Source: an uncultured Bacteroides sp.
GTDB lineage: Bacteria; Bacteroidota; Bacteroidia; Bacteroidales; Bacteroidaceae
DNA length: 64,000 nucleotides
Assembly (NCBI GenBank): GCA_947074205.1
Contig: CAMTOQ010000008.1
Coordinates: 24,397-88,396 of the forward strand
Direction: 5' to 3'
Below the pieces are notes generated by a model. That model ran no database searches. It saw only the letters and a program-made list of their open reading frames with translations, and was not told the origin of the DNA. Shown here in pieces: positions 18,124-27,110 of the stretch. The translations under genes were made by a program, and so were the position numbers. Position 1 is the stretch's first letter, and each line of letters begins with the position of its first letter.

Positions 18124-19047
18124 TTATTGGTTCATACTCTGTAACTCACGGAACAACGCTTTCTGCTCTTCTGTGAGGTTGGTAGGTATTTTGACGTTAT
18201 AAGTCACTATCAGTGCGCCAAATTCACCATCCTTTTTATATACTGGGAAGCCCTTACCTTTGAGTCGCACCTTCGTGCCATTCTGAGTTTCGGGTTTCAC
18301 TTTAAGCTTCACCTTACCATTGAGCGTATCAATTTCCTGATCACCACCCAATATAGCCGTGTAGAGATCCAAGTTAGCATCCACATAGAGGTCATTACCC
18401 ACACGCTTGAACACAGGGTCATCTTCTATGATAAAGGTGATGTATAGGTCACCTTTAGGTCCGCCATTCATGCCCTCGCCACCGTAGCCTTTCAGCTTAA
18501 TCTTCTGTTCGTTGGCCACACCGGCAGGGATAGTGATTCTCACCTGTTTGCCATTGACGTTGATCAAGCGTTTATGTGTTTCGGCTGCATCACGAAGAGA
18601 TAGATGCAGTTCTGCATCCAAGTCTTGTCCACGGAATCCACCGCCGCCACGACTTCCGCCTCGGCCACCGCCACGTCCGCCAAACATCTGTTCGAAGAAG
18701 TCCGAGAAGCCGCCACCTCCACCGAAGCCTTCGGCACCACCGCCAAAGCCTCCAAATCCACCAAAGCCGCCTCCATAGCCACCTTGTTGTTGCTGACGTT
18801 TCTGTTCTTCAAACTGGTCGGCATGCTTCCAGTTTTCGCCATACTCGTCATACTTCTTTCGCTTATCGGGATCGCTCAACACCTCGTTTGCTTCGTTTAT
18901 TTCTTGGAATTTAGCTTTAGCGTTAGGATCGTCTTTATTCAAATCGGGATGATGCTTACGTGCCAACTTTCTATAAGCCTTCTTTATTTCATCTTGCGTA
19001 GCAGTTTTGCTCACGCCCAAGACTTTGTAATAATCAATATAAGCCAT
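18124..19047 (-). CDS. cbpA: DnaJ C-terminal domain protein, CbpA-like
   Basis: 307 aa. The J-domain occupies residues 5-70 with HPD at 33-35. A very glycine-rich linker (about 85-145, runs of GG and FGG) is followed by the two C-terminal beta domains without the CxxCxGxG zinc repeats, which makes it a class B / CbpA-type co-chaperone rather than DnaJ. It would stimulate DnaK ATPase. The glycine-rich part produces long spurious proline-rich frames on the other strand. Confidence 0.92.
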   Translation of the reverse strand: MAYIDYYKVLGVSKTATQDEIKKAYRKLARKHHPDLNKDDPNAKAKFQEINEANEVLSDPDKRKKYDEYGENWKHADQFEEQKRQQQQGGYGGGFGGFGGFGGGAEGFGGGGGFSDFFEQMFGGRGGGRGGSRGGGGFRGQDLDAELHLSLRDAAETHKRLINVNGKQVRITIPAGVANEQKIKLKGYGGEGMNGGPKGDLYITFIIEDDPVFKRVGNDLYVDANLDLYTAILGGDQEIDTLNGKVKLKVKPETQNGTKVRLKGKGFPVYKKDGEFGALIVTYNVKIPTNLTEEQKALFRELQSMNQ

Positions 19048-19411
19048 TCCTTTACTTTTTTATACGTTTAACTAACTAAACGCTCACAAATAACAAGCCA
19101 CACGGTAGTTTAGATTTATTTATTAACAAATATTCAGAAAGAAGCTTTCACAAAGATTAATTATCGTAGTAATAAGCTTTAATACACCGATTTGCAAACG
19201 TAAAAGAGTGTCAACACTGACAAAATAATAGCCTCATTTGACAGAGTTCCCATAAAGTTAACAACACAATGCTACATCACCTAGCCCAACGATAGCACTA
19301 CCACATGAATAAGCGCTATACATTTGAACCAAAGAAAATACGCATTGTTGTAACTCAGTTAAGGCAAAAGATTTAAGCATTAAGCAGTTCTAATTTTTAA
19401 ACTAGTTGGAT
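19048..19411. other. Divergent intergenic region between cbpA and the DoxX-like gene
   Basis: 364 bases without a gene. It contains the minus-strand promoter at 19195-19224 and, on the plus strand, a -7-like TACATTTG at 19319-19326 without a convincing -33 box. The cbpA leader would be about 140 bases. I see no conserved RNA structure. Confidence 0.5.
19195..19224 (-). promoter_or_regulatory. Promoter for cbpA-cbpM
   Basis: On the minus strand, -33 TTTG (19224-19221), an 18-base spacer and -7 TACGTTTG (19202-19195), close to the Bacteroides consensus. Initiation is expected near 19188. Confidence 0.6.
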
Positions 19412-20218
19412 ATGAAAAAAGATGCAGATAGAGTTTATTATGTAATAGGTAAGTTCCTCATTGCAATAGCGTTTATCTATAAGGCTATAGAATATTTTAC
19501 AAGTATCCCGTCATTAGATGGAGATGTACCATCCTATTTTAAGGCTCCCACATTTTGGGTGATTCTTTTGGGCATAGTGTGGGCAGCTGCAGGCATCAGT
19601 TTCTTGCTCAATATAGCTCGCCGTCTCACATCTATAATTGTAGCCATCTGCATCATTGTGATATTGATCACCAGTACGTCTAGAGGATTTGAGCATGCCC
19701 ACGACTTAAGTCTTACACTCTTGAAGTTCAACGACTGGTTTTGTCTGATGGGAGGTGCATTGATGCTAGGGTCATATGGTACTGAGAAATACTACAGCCC
19801 AGATACTTATCAAGAAATATTCCCCCAAAAACCAAGCATGTTCACCATTGGGCGCATCTTGATTGGCATATTCTTTATCATTGCGGGTACACTTCATTTT
19901 CTCAATGTTCAAGGTGACGCTAGCAATTTACTTACTAATCTACCCGGAGCTAAGTTTTGGGTCATCTTTACAGGTAGTTGCTGGATAGCGGCGGCATTTG
20001 CCTTTTGGTTCAACCTTTTAGCAAAACTAGCTGCCTTGGGTGTTATTATTTTAGTATTGACAATTACTTTCATGATCAATCTTCATGGCTTCGATGCGGC
20101 TAATGCATGGATGGATATTACCAAGTTGGTCGGCAACCTTGCCCTAATAGGTGCTACTCTAGTTCTTGCGTCAAGAGGCCATTGGTGGTTTAGCAATTTC
20201 GAAAAGATAGAGAGGTAG
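19412..20218 (+). CDS. DoxX-like membrane protein with two tandem DoxX units
   Basis: 268 aa from the ATG at 19412; a TTG at 19406 is in frame but gives only two more residues. There are eight hydrophobic segments in two similar halves. Each begins with a G-x-x-L-I-x-I-x-F-I pattern (GKFLIAIAFIYKAIEYF; GRILIGIFFIIAGTLHF), then has FWVI followed by a helix with W-x-A-A. A single DoxX unit is about 120 residues and four helices, so this looks like an internal duplication or fusion. The function is unknown; DoxX relatives act in redox or sulfur-related membrane processes. Confidence 0.7.
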   Translation: MKKDADRVYYVIGKFLIAIAFIYKAIEYFTSIPSLDGDVPSYFKAPTFWVILLGIVWAAAGISFLLNIARRLTSIIVAICIIVILITSTSRGFEHAHDLSLTLLKFNDWFCLMGGALMLGSYGTEKYYSPDTYQEIFPQKPSMFTIGRILIGIFFIIAGTLHFLNVQGDASNLLTNLPGAKFWVIFTGSCWIAAAFAFWFNLLAKLAALGVIILVLTITFMINLHGFDAANAWMDITKLVGNLALIGATLVLASRGHWWFSNFEKIER

Positions 20219-20313
20219 TTACCGAGTAGTTTAAACACTATTCAAATACCCTTTAAACAGCATTTAAACAAGCCTAATAATTCCTCCAAATAAGGAGTAG
20301 GGTTTTTGCAGAC

Positions 20314-20357
20314 AATAAGCACGGTTTTTCTTAATAAGAACCGTGCTTATTATTTTT
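20314..20357 (+). terminator. Terminator after the DoxX-like gene
   Basis: AATAAGCACGGTT (20314-20326) pairs with AACCGTGCTTATT (20339-20351), extended inward by a few more pairs, and is followed by ATTTTTG. It closes the DoxX transcript. Confidence 0.85.
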
Positions 20358-20500
20358 GGGCTATTCACAGTTATTTTAGTGGACCTACTTCCCTATTCTC
20401 TCCTACTTCGAATAGGTTTACTTTAGAAGATTATAGATTCCGAAATAGTTACATCTACAGATACACTTTTGTAACTTTAATATAGGTAAGTAATGCACAG

Positions 20501-20601
20501 TTTGGTGGCTACAGCTACTCTGCTCGGTGACCACAGCTTGCCAGCACGGTGGCAAGGGCTATCTAGCGTGGTGAGTAGCCCTTGCCACTAAGTGCTGTAA
20601 A
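20501..20601. repeat. Intergenic repeat element, copy A
   Basis: This 101-base segment aligns without gaps to 63824-63924, about 66 identical positions by hand count. It runs from TTTGGT to CACTAAGTGCTGTAAA. Internally GGTGGC recurs 44 bases apart. A perfect 13-base inverted repeat GTGGCAAGGGCTA/TAGCCCTTGCCAC (20549-20561, 20576-20588) and an overlapping TTGCCA/TGGCAA pair (20538-20543, 20550-20555) allow alternative hairpins. It contains no open frame of note. Confidence 0.65.
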
Positions 20602-20655
20602 TGAGGGGAATAAATTATTTGTTAGAAGATTACTCTCCTGCTAGTCATAAATGAT

Positions 20656-20663
20656 TATTTTTG
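20656..20663 (+). promoter_or_regulatory. -7-like box upstream of the HD hydrolase gene
   Basis: TATTTTTG fits TAnnTTTG, but no -33 match lies at the right distance. If used, the HD gene has a leader of about 235 bases that includes the nuclease remnant. Confidence 0.3.
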
Positions 20664-20696
20664 CAAATAAGGGTTAACGGGTTAAGACTGATATTG

Positions 20697-20912
20697 AAAA
20701 AGAGACTACTAATAGAAGATAACTAATATTTTGCAGATCTGGTATTTTACAATCGGCTGTTACGATGCTTTGTTGTGATAGGACTCAAAACAGAAAAACT
20801 TACGCATCAAGATTTAGGACAGCTACAAGTGTATGTCAACTATTATGATAGAGTAGTAAAGATGACTCAACCGTCAGACAATAGTAAAACTGAAAAATTA
20901 TCACCATGCTAA
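20697..20912 (+). pseudogene. Decayed C-terminal fragment of a YhcG/DUF1016 PDDEXK nuclease
   Basis: One reading frame gives KKRLLIEDN, then a TAA stop at 20724-20726, then YFADLVFYNRLLRC, FVVIGLKTEKLTHQDLG and QLQVYVNYYDRVVK, ending at TAA 20910-20912. This matches the C-terminal nuclease domain of YhcG/DUF1016 proteins, whose core is D-L-V-F-Y-N...F-V-V-I-D-L-K-T. The catalytic acidic residue before L-K is Gly here, the frame has an internal stop, the conserved E-N-P-T-I-G end is missing and the first 250-300 residues are absent. The fragment ends inside the start of the HD gene. YhcG nucleases are common in accessory and restriction islands. Confidence 0.8.
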
Positions 20913-21520
20913 ACAAAGCCATACAAATAGCCAGCATCGCCCACCAAGGCCAAACCGATAAAGTGGGCATGCCCTATATAGACCATCCACTACGAGTGAT
21001 GGCTATGGGGGAGACAGAGGAAGAAAAGATAGTAGGAGTGCTTCACGATGTAGTGGAAGATTCCGATTGGACCTTTGAGCAACTAACCACCGAAGGATTC
21101 TCTACTGAGGTAATTGATGCACTGCGCTGCGTCACCAAACTATCCGAAGATGAACCTTACGACCTATTCATAGCCCGCATCAAAAAGAACCCATTAGCTG
21201 TGAAAGTGAAGTTGAACGACCTAACGGATAATATGGATATTCGGCGGTTGGCCTATATCTCTGACAAAGATGTGAAGAGGTTGAAAAAATATCTTAGAGC
21301 TTACAAACAGCTTACTAACACAGCGACTTATTCTATAGAGGCTTGCAGACAAGAGTACCCCAATGCTTATATGCCGTGGACTAAAGAAGATGACGAGCAG
21401 CTAGAACAACTGTTTTGCGAAGGGAAAAGTATCGGAGAGTTATCGGAGGTTTTCCAACGTAAGAAAGGAGCAATAGAATCACGCATCAAGAAACTAGAAT
21501 TAAGAGAAAAGTATAATTAA
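20906..21520 (+). CDS. HD-domain hydrolase (RelA/SpoT hydrolase-like) with C-terminal DNA-binding-like domain
   Basis: 204 aa. Residues 1-145 form an HD4/RelA-SpoT-hydrolase-like domain: AHQGQTDKVGMPYIDHP near 12-28, HDVVED near 48-53 and DLTDNMD near 106-112, the metal and substrate motifs of (p)ppGpp hydrolases. Residues about 155-204 (WTKEDDEQLEQLF, then SIGELSEVFQRKKGAIESRIKKL) resemble a Myb/SANT-like helix-turn-helix found at the ends of other bacterial proteins. The start codon lies within the tail of the nuclease remnant. It could be a small alarmone hydrolase, but related HD proteins act on other nucleotides. Confidence 0.7.
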   Translation: MLNKAIQIASIAHQGQTDKVGMPYIDHPLRVMAMGETEEEKIVGVLHDVVEDSDWTFEQLTTEGFSTEVIDALRCVTKLSEDEPYDLFIARIKKNPLAVKVKLNDLTDNMDIRRLAYISDKDVKRLKKYLRAYKQLTNTATYSIEACRQEYPNAYMPWTKEDDEQLEQLFCEGKSIGELSEVFQRKKGAIESRIKKLELREKYN

Positions 21521-21569
21521 AAAATAGAGAGTACGAAAAATAGCACGATAATATTTTCCTAAAAACATC

Positions 21570-21600
21570 TTTGTTATTCATAATAAAGTAATTAACTTTG
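21570..21600 (+). promoter_or_regulatory. Promoter for the AAA/DUF234 gene
   Basis: -33 TTTG at 21570-21573, a 19-base spacer and -7 TAACTTTG at 21593-21600, a textbook Bacteroides promoter. Initiation is expected near 21607, inside the palindrome that starts at 21601. Confidence 0.75.
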
Positions 21601-21643
21601 TATTATCGCAACAGCTGTTACAGCAACCGCTGTTGCGATAATA
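21601..21643. promoter_or_regulatory. Perfect 15-base inverted repeat over the start of transcription
   Basis: TATTATCGCAACAGC (21601-21615) pairs exactly with GCTGTTGCGATAATA (21629-21643) around a 13-base loop. It directly abuts the -7 box and ends 17 bases before the ATG at 21661. It has no T-tract, so it is not a usual terminator. An operator for a repressor, or a leader hairpin controlling translation, are the likely roles. Confidence 0.7.
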
Positions 21644-21660
21644 ACAAATAAGCAAATTTC

Positions 21661-22968
21661 ATGAAGTTCTACAACCGAGAAAAGGAGTTGGCCACCCTAC
21701 GAGATATTGAGGCAAGCTCTAAAGATATGGCCCAAATGACGGTAATGGTGGGACGCAGGCGCGTTGGCAAAACCACTCTACTAAAACGTGCTTTCGAGAA
21801 GAGCACAACCCTTTATTTCTTTGTAGCAAAAAAAAATGAAGTGCTTCTTTGCGAAGAGTTTGTACGCCAAGTGGAAGATACTTTATCTGTATATTTAGGA
21901 CGATTTCAGAGCTTTGCAGAGTTATTTAAAGCGTTAATGATGCTCTCTAGAGAACGAACGTTTACACTTATCATTGACGAGTTTCAAGAGTTCAACAGCC
22001 TCAACAAGTCTGTTTTCAGCGATATGCAGAATATTTGGGATTCGTTTAAAGAAAGAAGTCGCATAAATCTTATTCTCTGCGGCTCTATATATTCGATGAT
22101 GAAACGTATCTTCGAAAACTCCAAAGAACCACTATTCGGGCGAGCTACATCAAGATTGATTATCAGACCTTTCAACATTGCTACCATCAAAGAGATTTTA
22201 GCGGATTACAATGCAGGCTATTCTCCCGAAGATTTGTTGGCGTTCTACATGGCAACTGGTGGTGTGGCAAAATATATTGAACAACTGGTACAAGCTAAAG
22301 CTTTTACTAAAAGACGTATTCTGGATAATCTATTCAAAGAGAATTCATACTTCTTGGATGAAGGACGAGATGTATTGATTGATGAATTTGGAAAGGATTA
22401 TGGCAATTATTTTTCTATCCTTTCGCTTATCGCCTCTTCTAAAACTGAACGCAGCGAGATAGAGAGTATTCTAGAGATGCCAGTAGGCGGTTATCTGGAC
22501 AAACTTGAAAAAGAGTACAATATCATCAAGCGAGTACGTCCTTTTGGCGCTAAAGAGGGAAGTCGTGCTAATAAGTACCTTATAGAAGATAATTTCTTGA
22601 ATCTTTGGTTTCGCTTTATATATAAGTTTCGCAGTGCGGTAGAAATTGGCAATCTGGACTATGTACGAACAATTGTTGAACGAGATTATGAAGTGTACAG
22701 CGGCATCGTTCTCGAAAAATATTTCAAAGCAAAGATGATCGACTCCAAAGAATTCTCGGACATACAAGGTTACTGGAACAGCAAAGGTGAAGATGAAATA
22801 GATATAGTTGCTGTAAACGATTTTGAAAAGCGTCTTTTGTTTTGCGAAGTAAAACGCAATCCGAAGAAAATCAGACTCGCATTGTTAGAGAAAAAAGCGA
22901 AGGAGGTGGTAAAACGATTCTCTTCATATAGTATAGTATACAGCGGTTTATCGCTAGACGATATGTAG
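21661..22968 (+). CDS. AAA ATPase of the archaeal-ATPase/DUF234 type
   Basis: 435 aa. Walker A GRRRVGKT at 31-38 and Walker B LIIDEFQEF at 103-111 (Asp106, Glu107) define an ATPase_2/STAND-like domain. The C-terminal DUF234 region carries a PD-(D/E)XK-like set: Asp381 in EIDIV, then Glu396 and Lys398 in CEVK. Proteins with this architecture are frequent in Bacteroidota and archaea, often in several divergent copies per genome; the function is not established. It is a monocistronic unit between its own promoter and a terminator. Confidence 0.85.
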   Translation: MKFYNREKELATLRDIEASSKDMAQMTVMVGRRRVGKTTLLKRAFEKSTTLYFFVAKKNEVLLCEEFVRQVEDTLSVYLGRFQSFAELFKALMMLSRERTFTLIIDEFQEFNSLNKSVFSDMQNIWDSFKERSRINLILCGSIYSMMKRIFENSKEPLFGRATSRLIIRPFNIATIKEILADYNAGYSPEDLLAFYMATGGVAKYIEQLVQAKAFTKRRILDNLFKENSYFLDEGRDVLIDEFGKDYGNYFSILSLIASSKTERSEIESILEMPVGGYLDKLEKEYNIIKRVRPFGAKEGSRANKYLIEDNFLNLWFRFIYKFRSAVEIGNLDYVRTIVERDYEVYSGIVLEKYFKAKMIDSKEFSDIQGYWNSKGEDEIDIVAVNDFEKRLLFCEVKRNPKKIRLALLEKKAKEVVKRFSSYSIVYSGLSLDDM

Positions 22969-22996
22969 AATGAGGCTTTAGCCTAGTAATATTTAA

Positions 22997-23046
22997 AAAA
23001 CCTCTTCCTAAATCCTCCACAAAAAGGAGGATAAGGAAGAGGTTTT
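22997..23046. terminator. Bidirectional terminator between the AAA ATPase and DUF4374 genes
   Basis: AAAACCTCTTCCT (22997-23009) pairs with AGGAAGAGGTTTT (23034-23046), with an inner TCCTCC/GGAGGA stem. A-runs and T-runs flank it on both sides, suiting two converging genes. Confidence 0.88.
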
Positions 23047-23085
23047 ATGCTAATCAGAAAAAAGAACGTTTTAACTTATAACAGA

Positions 23086-24465
23086 TTAGTTGTGGTATGT
23101 CAGTTTACCCACTGCTGTCACAGCGTCCGACTCAACAACTAGTCCTTTAGTGGCAGTTGCCGTGATTGGGTCTACTTCGTAAATAGCTGGTTGATCAGCA
23201 TCTGTAGTAGCTATAGATACATAGATTTTGCCATCTTCTGAGTGAGGTGCAGTGCCGAAGCCAGACAACACATCTGCCGAAGGGATGCCACTTACATAAG
23301 TCAATTTTTGTGTCGATCCTTTGAATACGGCTAACTCTGTAGCTACGAAGCCTGTTTCGGTAAGAGGTCTATCATACATCAACATCAAGAAGTAGTCATC
23401 TGCAATGTGCCAACAACGTAGGAACGATTTACCATTAGTTTGTGCCTCAAGGTTGCAATAGTAATCTGCATCGAAATCTTCAGTTCCCGATTTGATACGA
23501 ACCACACCGGCAGGTAAAGTAGTTTGTTGCACTTCGGCTGTCATTGTCTTAGCGTAGCTAGGCGAGAACACATAGATATCACCATTATCGGCTGCCCAGA
23601 TAGACTGATAGTATTGAGAACGGTAACGACCGCTAGCGTAGCTAATTTTATCAGTCTTAATCAATTTAGGCGAAGTAAAATCGATATTATCATAGATAGC
23701 GATCCATGCTTCGTTAGGGTGCTGTGTCCACTGCAATTCGCCTTCTACGTAAGCGCTACTTGAAGTACCACCCGATTCTGTTTTCACCAACTCAGGGTAA
23801 ACCACATACGCACCATCGTTAGCTTTCACACCATATTGGCTCAAACCCATTGGGATAGGCGCCGTAAACACTTTACCACTTCTTTGTACATAACCAGAAA
23901 GAGTGACATACTCACCGTTTCCTAGGTAGTTTTCCGAAAAAATAGTCTGGCTGTTGGTGCGCATATTTTCAGACTCTACATCAAGATAAGAGAAAAGGAA
24001 TCCTTTTGGCAAATAGCCGTTCTCATCAGCATAAGAGCTGCCCAAATCGCCTGTAGACGAGGTAATGATGTAGTTGTTGTAAATACCAAATGACGTGAAT
24101 CGTGGAATCTCGTAGCTATAGTCGCGCTCTTCAATAGTTCCGTTTTGCGACATCTCGTAAGAAGAAGACAAACCGGCATTGCCCTGATTGTATACCAAAC
24201 GGTAAAGGTATTTATCTTGATAATAGATCCATGTAGTACCAAGATCGGTTACTTTACCGGCATTATTTGCCGAGATGGTTCCACTGTTTAGTGCGTCGCT
24301 TTTCAACAATTTATTGGCTTCGCCCAATGTGGCAGCTACTACGAATGAGCTTTGGCTACCGTCTACATTTTCTCCACCATTATTGTTCACATAGTCTTCG
24401 CTACATGCTGTCATTAAGCCCATGAAACTTAATCCTAAAAGTCCTAAGTGTAATTTTCTTTTCAT
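23086..24465 (-). CDS. DUF4374 surface lipoprotein, XusB-like
   Basis: 459 aa. The lipobox LMTAC gives a lipidated Cys21, followed by an acidic, Asn/Gly-rich stretch ([16 protein letters not shown]) of the kind that sends Bacteroides lipoproteins to the cell surface. The rest is beta-rich with repeating aromatic strands, as expected of the DUF4374 propeller-like family. In Bacteroides thetaiotaomicron XusB, a DUF4374 lipoprotein encoded next to a TonB receptor, captures ferric enterobactin. Here the gene lies 20 bases downstream of such a receptor. Ligand specificity cannot be read from the sequence. Confidence 0.82.
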   Translation of the reverse strand: MKRKLHLGLLGLSFMGLMTACSEDYVNNNGGENVDGSQSSFVVAATLGEANKLLKSDALNSGTISANNAGKVTDLGTTWIYYQDKYLYRLVYNQGNAGLSSSYEMSQNGTIEERDYSYEIPRFTSFGIYNNYIITSSTGDLGSSYADENGYLPKGFLFSYLDVESENMRTNSQTIFSENYLGNGEYVTLSGYVQRSGKVFTAPIPMGLSQYGVKANDGAYVVYPELVKTESGGTSSSAYVEGELQWTQHPNEAWIAIYDNIDFTSPKLIKTDKISYASGRYRSQYYQSIWAADNGDIYVFSPSYAKTMTAEVQQTTLPAGVVRIKSGTEDFDADYYCNLEAQTNGKSFLRCWHIADDYFLMLMYDRPLTETGFVATELAVFKGSTQKLTYVSGIPSADVLSGFGTAPHSEDGKIYVSIATTDADQPAIYEVDPITATATKGLVVESDAVTAVGKLTYHN

Positions 24466-24485
24466 TTCTATTTTAATTTTATTAT

Positions 24486-26876
24486 TTAGTTTTTACTGCC
24501 AAAGTATACTCGTACTTTGCCATAGAATGCTCTACCTGCTTTTTGCAAGCTAAAGTTGTCGTACAACTTTTCGTTGGTAAAATTCTGGCACTCCAATGAG
24601 AAGTTATATCTGTTGTTTTTAACACCATAAGAGAGCGTCAAGTTGTGTGAAAACTGCGTAGGCACCACAAACTCCGAATCGTTACCCAATACCTCTGAGT
24701 AGAGAGGGAAGTTGTGCATATAGTTATTATCATAAGTCAACGTCAGTTTGTTACCTTTACCTCCTAAGTTGTTCCAGAAGAAGGAAGCAAACATATTGGC
24801 AAACTGATAAGGTATGTTGGGGATACGTGCTTTGTAAGTCAAACTTCCTTGCTCCGTACCAGTTACTGTTTCTACATTATCACGAATATTCATCAAGGTA
24901 AAATTACCTCCTAAACTCAACCAGTTCGAATAGTTATAGTTAGCAGAGATGTTGCAACCTAGCGTCTTCACCTTTCCGTGGTTGATATAGGTAGCACCAT
25001 ATTTACCACCACTAAGGCTAGTGATATTACGTTGGATATAATCTTTAGTATTGCGATACACAAAACCTGTTTCAAGATAGAGCGCATGCTTACCAAAACT
25101 CTTAGTATAGCTTAGACTCAAATTGAGGTTATCGCTATTTTCGGGTTTCAAAGAAATATCTCCCGACTCCAAGTCTTCATCTCCAAACATCTCATCATTT
25201 GTAGGTAGACGATAGGCCTTCTCGTACGAAAATTTACCTTGCAGACCTTTAGCGATAAAGTAAGTACCTGCAACACCATAGCCCATAGCATCTACACTCT
25301 TAGAGGTGCGTACATAGTTGTCTAGCGCAGTAGAGGTTGCAATAGGGCCGGAGATATCCTGCTTGTAATACTTACCAAATACTGACATATTCCATTTATC
25401 CGAAGGCATCAAGCGGTAAGACAAACCACTTATATTCTTTCTTGTCTCCTTTGCAATGGCATTTGCCGGCGAATCCGAATCGACCAACAAAGAGCGATTA
25501 TCGCGGTGGAAGATGTTCATTACATGATTGAATGTAATGCTTTGTTTTGGAGAGATACGATAGGTGGCTGTTGCTGTTCCGTTCCAGTTTGAGTTGTTCG
25601 ACTCAGTGTGCTGAAAAGACTGCTCGCCCGGCAAACGAAGCTCTCTTTTATCGCCACGCCAGTTGTATTCATAAGAAGCCGTATCTACATTCTGCGTGAT
25701 GTTCTTATTATAGTTTAGGGTAATCGACAAGTCTAAACCTTTTAGAATCAAGTCGCGTTTGCTATACTCCAACGAAGGCATCAGCGAATATCCCTTACGG
25801 TGTTTTTCACCAAAAACCACCTCTTGTCTAACTCCCGTTTGTATCTCTTTATACATATTAGACCAAGTGAAACCAAACATCAATCGGTCGGCCCAGCTTT
25901 TGTCTAGTATACCTATTTTACCCACTACCGCTTCGTTGTGATAGGTATCATTAAAACGCTTCACACGCTCTATCAGTCGCTTGTTGATAGCACCTGTAGT
26001 GAAGTCTTTAACAGGAGTATCTACATAGTAATCGTTATCAGAATAGTTTTGGAAAGCTTTGATTTCATAGGCTAAACCATTGTTAAACGTCTGCCCAAAG
26101 CTTATATTAGAGCGGTGTGTATTGAAAGATCCATAAGAGTACGAAGCATCAAGGAACCAGCGGTTCTGGTTTTTCTTTGTCACAACATTGATAACACCAC
26201 CAATAGCATCTGTGCCGAAACCTACGGGTACTACCCCTTTGTAAATCTCAATGCGTTCGGCATAGTTCACCGGAATGTTGTTCAAGCTAAAAGAGCTACC
26301 TACACCTTCTTGAGGCACGCCATCAATAAATACTTTGATATGTTTTCCATTGAAACCATCCATCGTGAGCTGCATATCCGAACCTACTCCACCCGATTCG
26401 CGGATTTTCATCCCGGGGGCTTGAGCCAAGGCTTCACTAAGGCTGCTAGTAGAGTTTTGAAGAGCTTTAGCATCGATAGCAATAGCGTTATAGGCCGATC
26501 TGTTTAGGCGGCTCACATTGCTTGCCACCACCACAACTTCATCTAGTTGCTCCGACTGTGGTTCGATAATGAAATTCTCTTTAATCTTAGCACCTTTGGT
26601 CAACCTAATTTCTTTCTCAACTGTATTATAGCCCAGCACAGAAACAACCAAGGTGTATTTTCCTTCGGGTGCAGCCAACTCATAAATACCTTTTTCGTTG
26701 GTTACAGCACCAAAAGAAGTACCTTTTAGTTGAATGGTGGCGTATTCGATAATCTCTTTTTCAGAAGATATAACTTTACCAAAAATAGAACCTCGTTTAC
26801 TTTCCGCACAAATTATTAGAGAGAAGCATAGAAGAAAAGATAGAATAGATAATCTTTTGAAATTTCGTGTATCCAA
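24486..26876 (-). CDS. TonB-dependent outer membrane receptor, XusA-like
   Basis: 796 aa. The only workable start is TTG at 26876: an in-frame TAA lies 15 bases upstream, the signal peptide ([17 protein letters not shown]) begins at once, and the next Met is about 150 residues in. An N-terminal carboxypeptidase-regulatory-like domain (about 25-110) precedes [12 protein letters not shown], the plug domain (about 130-235, with [18 protein letters not shown]) and a beta-barrel ending in a terminal aromatic-rich strand (VRVYFGSKN). The size is that of siderophore or heme receptors, not of SusC. The DUF4374 partner is downstream; the promoter region shares a 19-base sequence with the PepSY gene at 49 kb. 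Confidence 0.88.
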   Translation of the reverse strand: MDTRNFKRLSILSFLLCFSLIICAESKRGSIFGKVISSEKEIIEYATIQLKGTSFGAVTNEKGIYELAAPEGKYTLVVSVLGYNTVEKEIRLTKGAKIKENFIIEPQSEQLDEVVVVASNVSRLNRSAYNAIAIDAKALQNSTSSLSEALAQAPGMKIRESGGVGSDMQLTMDGFNGKHIKVFIDGVPQEGVGSSFSLNNIPVNYAERIEIYKGVVPVGFGTDAIGGVINVVTKKNQNRWFLDASYSYGSFNTHRSNISFGQTFNNGLAYEIKAFQNYSDNDYYVDTPVKDFTTGAINKRLIERVKRFNDTYHNEAVVGKIGILDKSWADRLMFGFTWSNMYKEIQTGVRQEVVFGEKHRKGYSLMPSLEYSKRDLILKGLDLSITLNYNKNITQNVDTASYEYNWRGDKRELRLPGEQSFQHTESNNSNWNGTATATYRISPKQSITFNHVMNIFHRDNRSLLVDSDSPANAIAKETRKNISGLSYRLMPSDKWNMSVFGKYYKQDISGPIATSTALDNYVRTSKSVDAMGYGVAGTYFIAKGLQGKFSYEKAYRLPTNDEMFGDEDLESGDISLKPENSDNLNLSLSYTKSFGKHALYLETGFVYRNTKDYIQRNITSLSGGKYGATYINHGKVKTLGCNISANYNYSNWLSLGGNFTLMNIRDNVETVTGTEQGSLTYKARIPNIPYQFANMFASFFWNNLGGKGNKLTLTYDNNYMHNFPLYSEVLGNDSEFVVPTQFSHNLTLSYGVKNNRYNFSLECQNFTNEKLYDNFSLQKAGRAFYGKVRVYFGSKN

Positions 26877-26913
26877 TTTGATATAATATTAATAACGATT
26901 TATGTATCTTGCT

Positions 26914-26933
26914 CTGTGGTTTTAGAGCCACAG
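26914..26933 (-). promoter_or_regulatory. Leader hairpin upstream of the receptor gene
   Basis: CTGTGG (26914-26919) and CCACAG (26928-26933) form a 6-bp stem with an 8-base loop in the predicted leader of the receptor mRNA, 38 bases before the TTG start. It is short and its role is unknown. Confidence 0.35.
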
Positions 26934-26952
26934 CACTGTTGTTTAAATTTAC

Positions 26953-26971
26953 AATGCAAAATTCGCTATTA
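26953..26971 (-). promoter_or_regulatory. 19-base conserved sequence in the receptor promoter
   Basis: AATGCAAAATTCGCTATTA on the plus strand is repeated exactly at 49985-50003, upstream of the PepSY gene. On the coding (minus) strand it includes a -7-like GAATTTTG (26964-26957), with TTTC as a possible -33 box at 26987-26984 after a 19-base spacer. It is probably part of a shared promoter/operator. Confidence 0.6.
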
Positions 26972-27016
26972 ATAAGATGATATGAAATCGCCTTTTGTAG
27001 GTATTTGGAGGATAAG

Positions 27017-27050
27017 GAAGTACCCATCTATGGCAATTTATGGGTACTTC
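27017..27050 (-). terminator. Inverted repeat after the EamA gene, possible terminator
   Basis: GAAGTACCCAT (27017-27027) and ATGGGTACTTC (27040-27050) form an 11-bp perfect stem just downstream of the EamA stop. On the minus strand it is followed by CTTATCC, a poor T-tract, so termination may be partial. Confidence 0.45.
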
Positions 27051-27110
27051 GGCAGAAATTAATAGATTTAGGGATGAAAAACGGTGTGAGAAAAAAGTAG
27101 CTATTACCTA

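Larger units (their letters stand above)
20219..20905. other. Accessory intergenic region, 687 bases
   Basis: No intact gene. In order it holds a strong terminator (20314-20357), a 101-base repeat element (20501-20601), a -7-like box (20656-20663) and a decayed fragment of a YhcG/DUF1016 nuclease gene (20697-20912). Segment 20358-20500 shows nothing I recognise. Confidence 0.7.

Noticed and set aside
18512..19071. Long proline- and histidine-rich plus-strand frames opposite cbpA
   Set aside because: They are shadows of the glycine-rich region of the J-protein and have no independent support.
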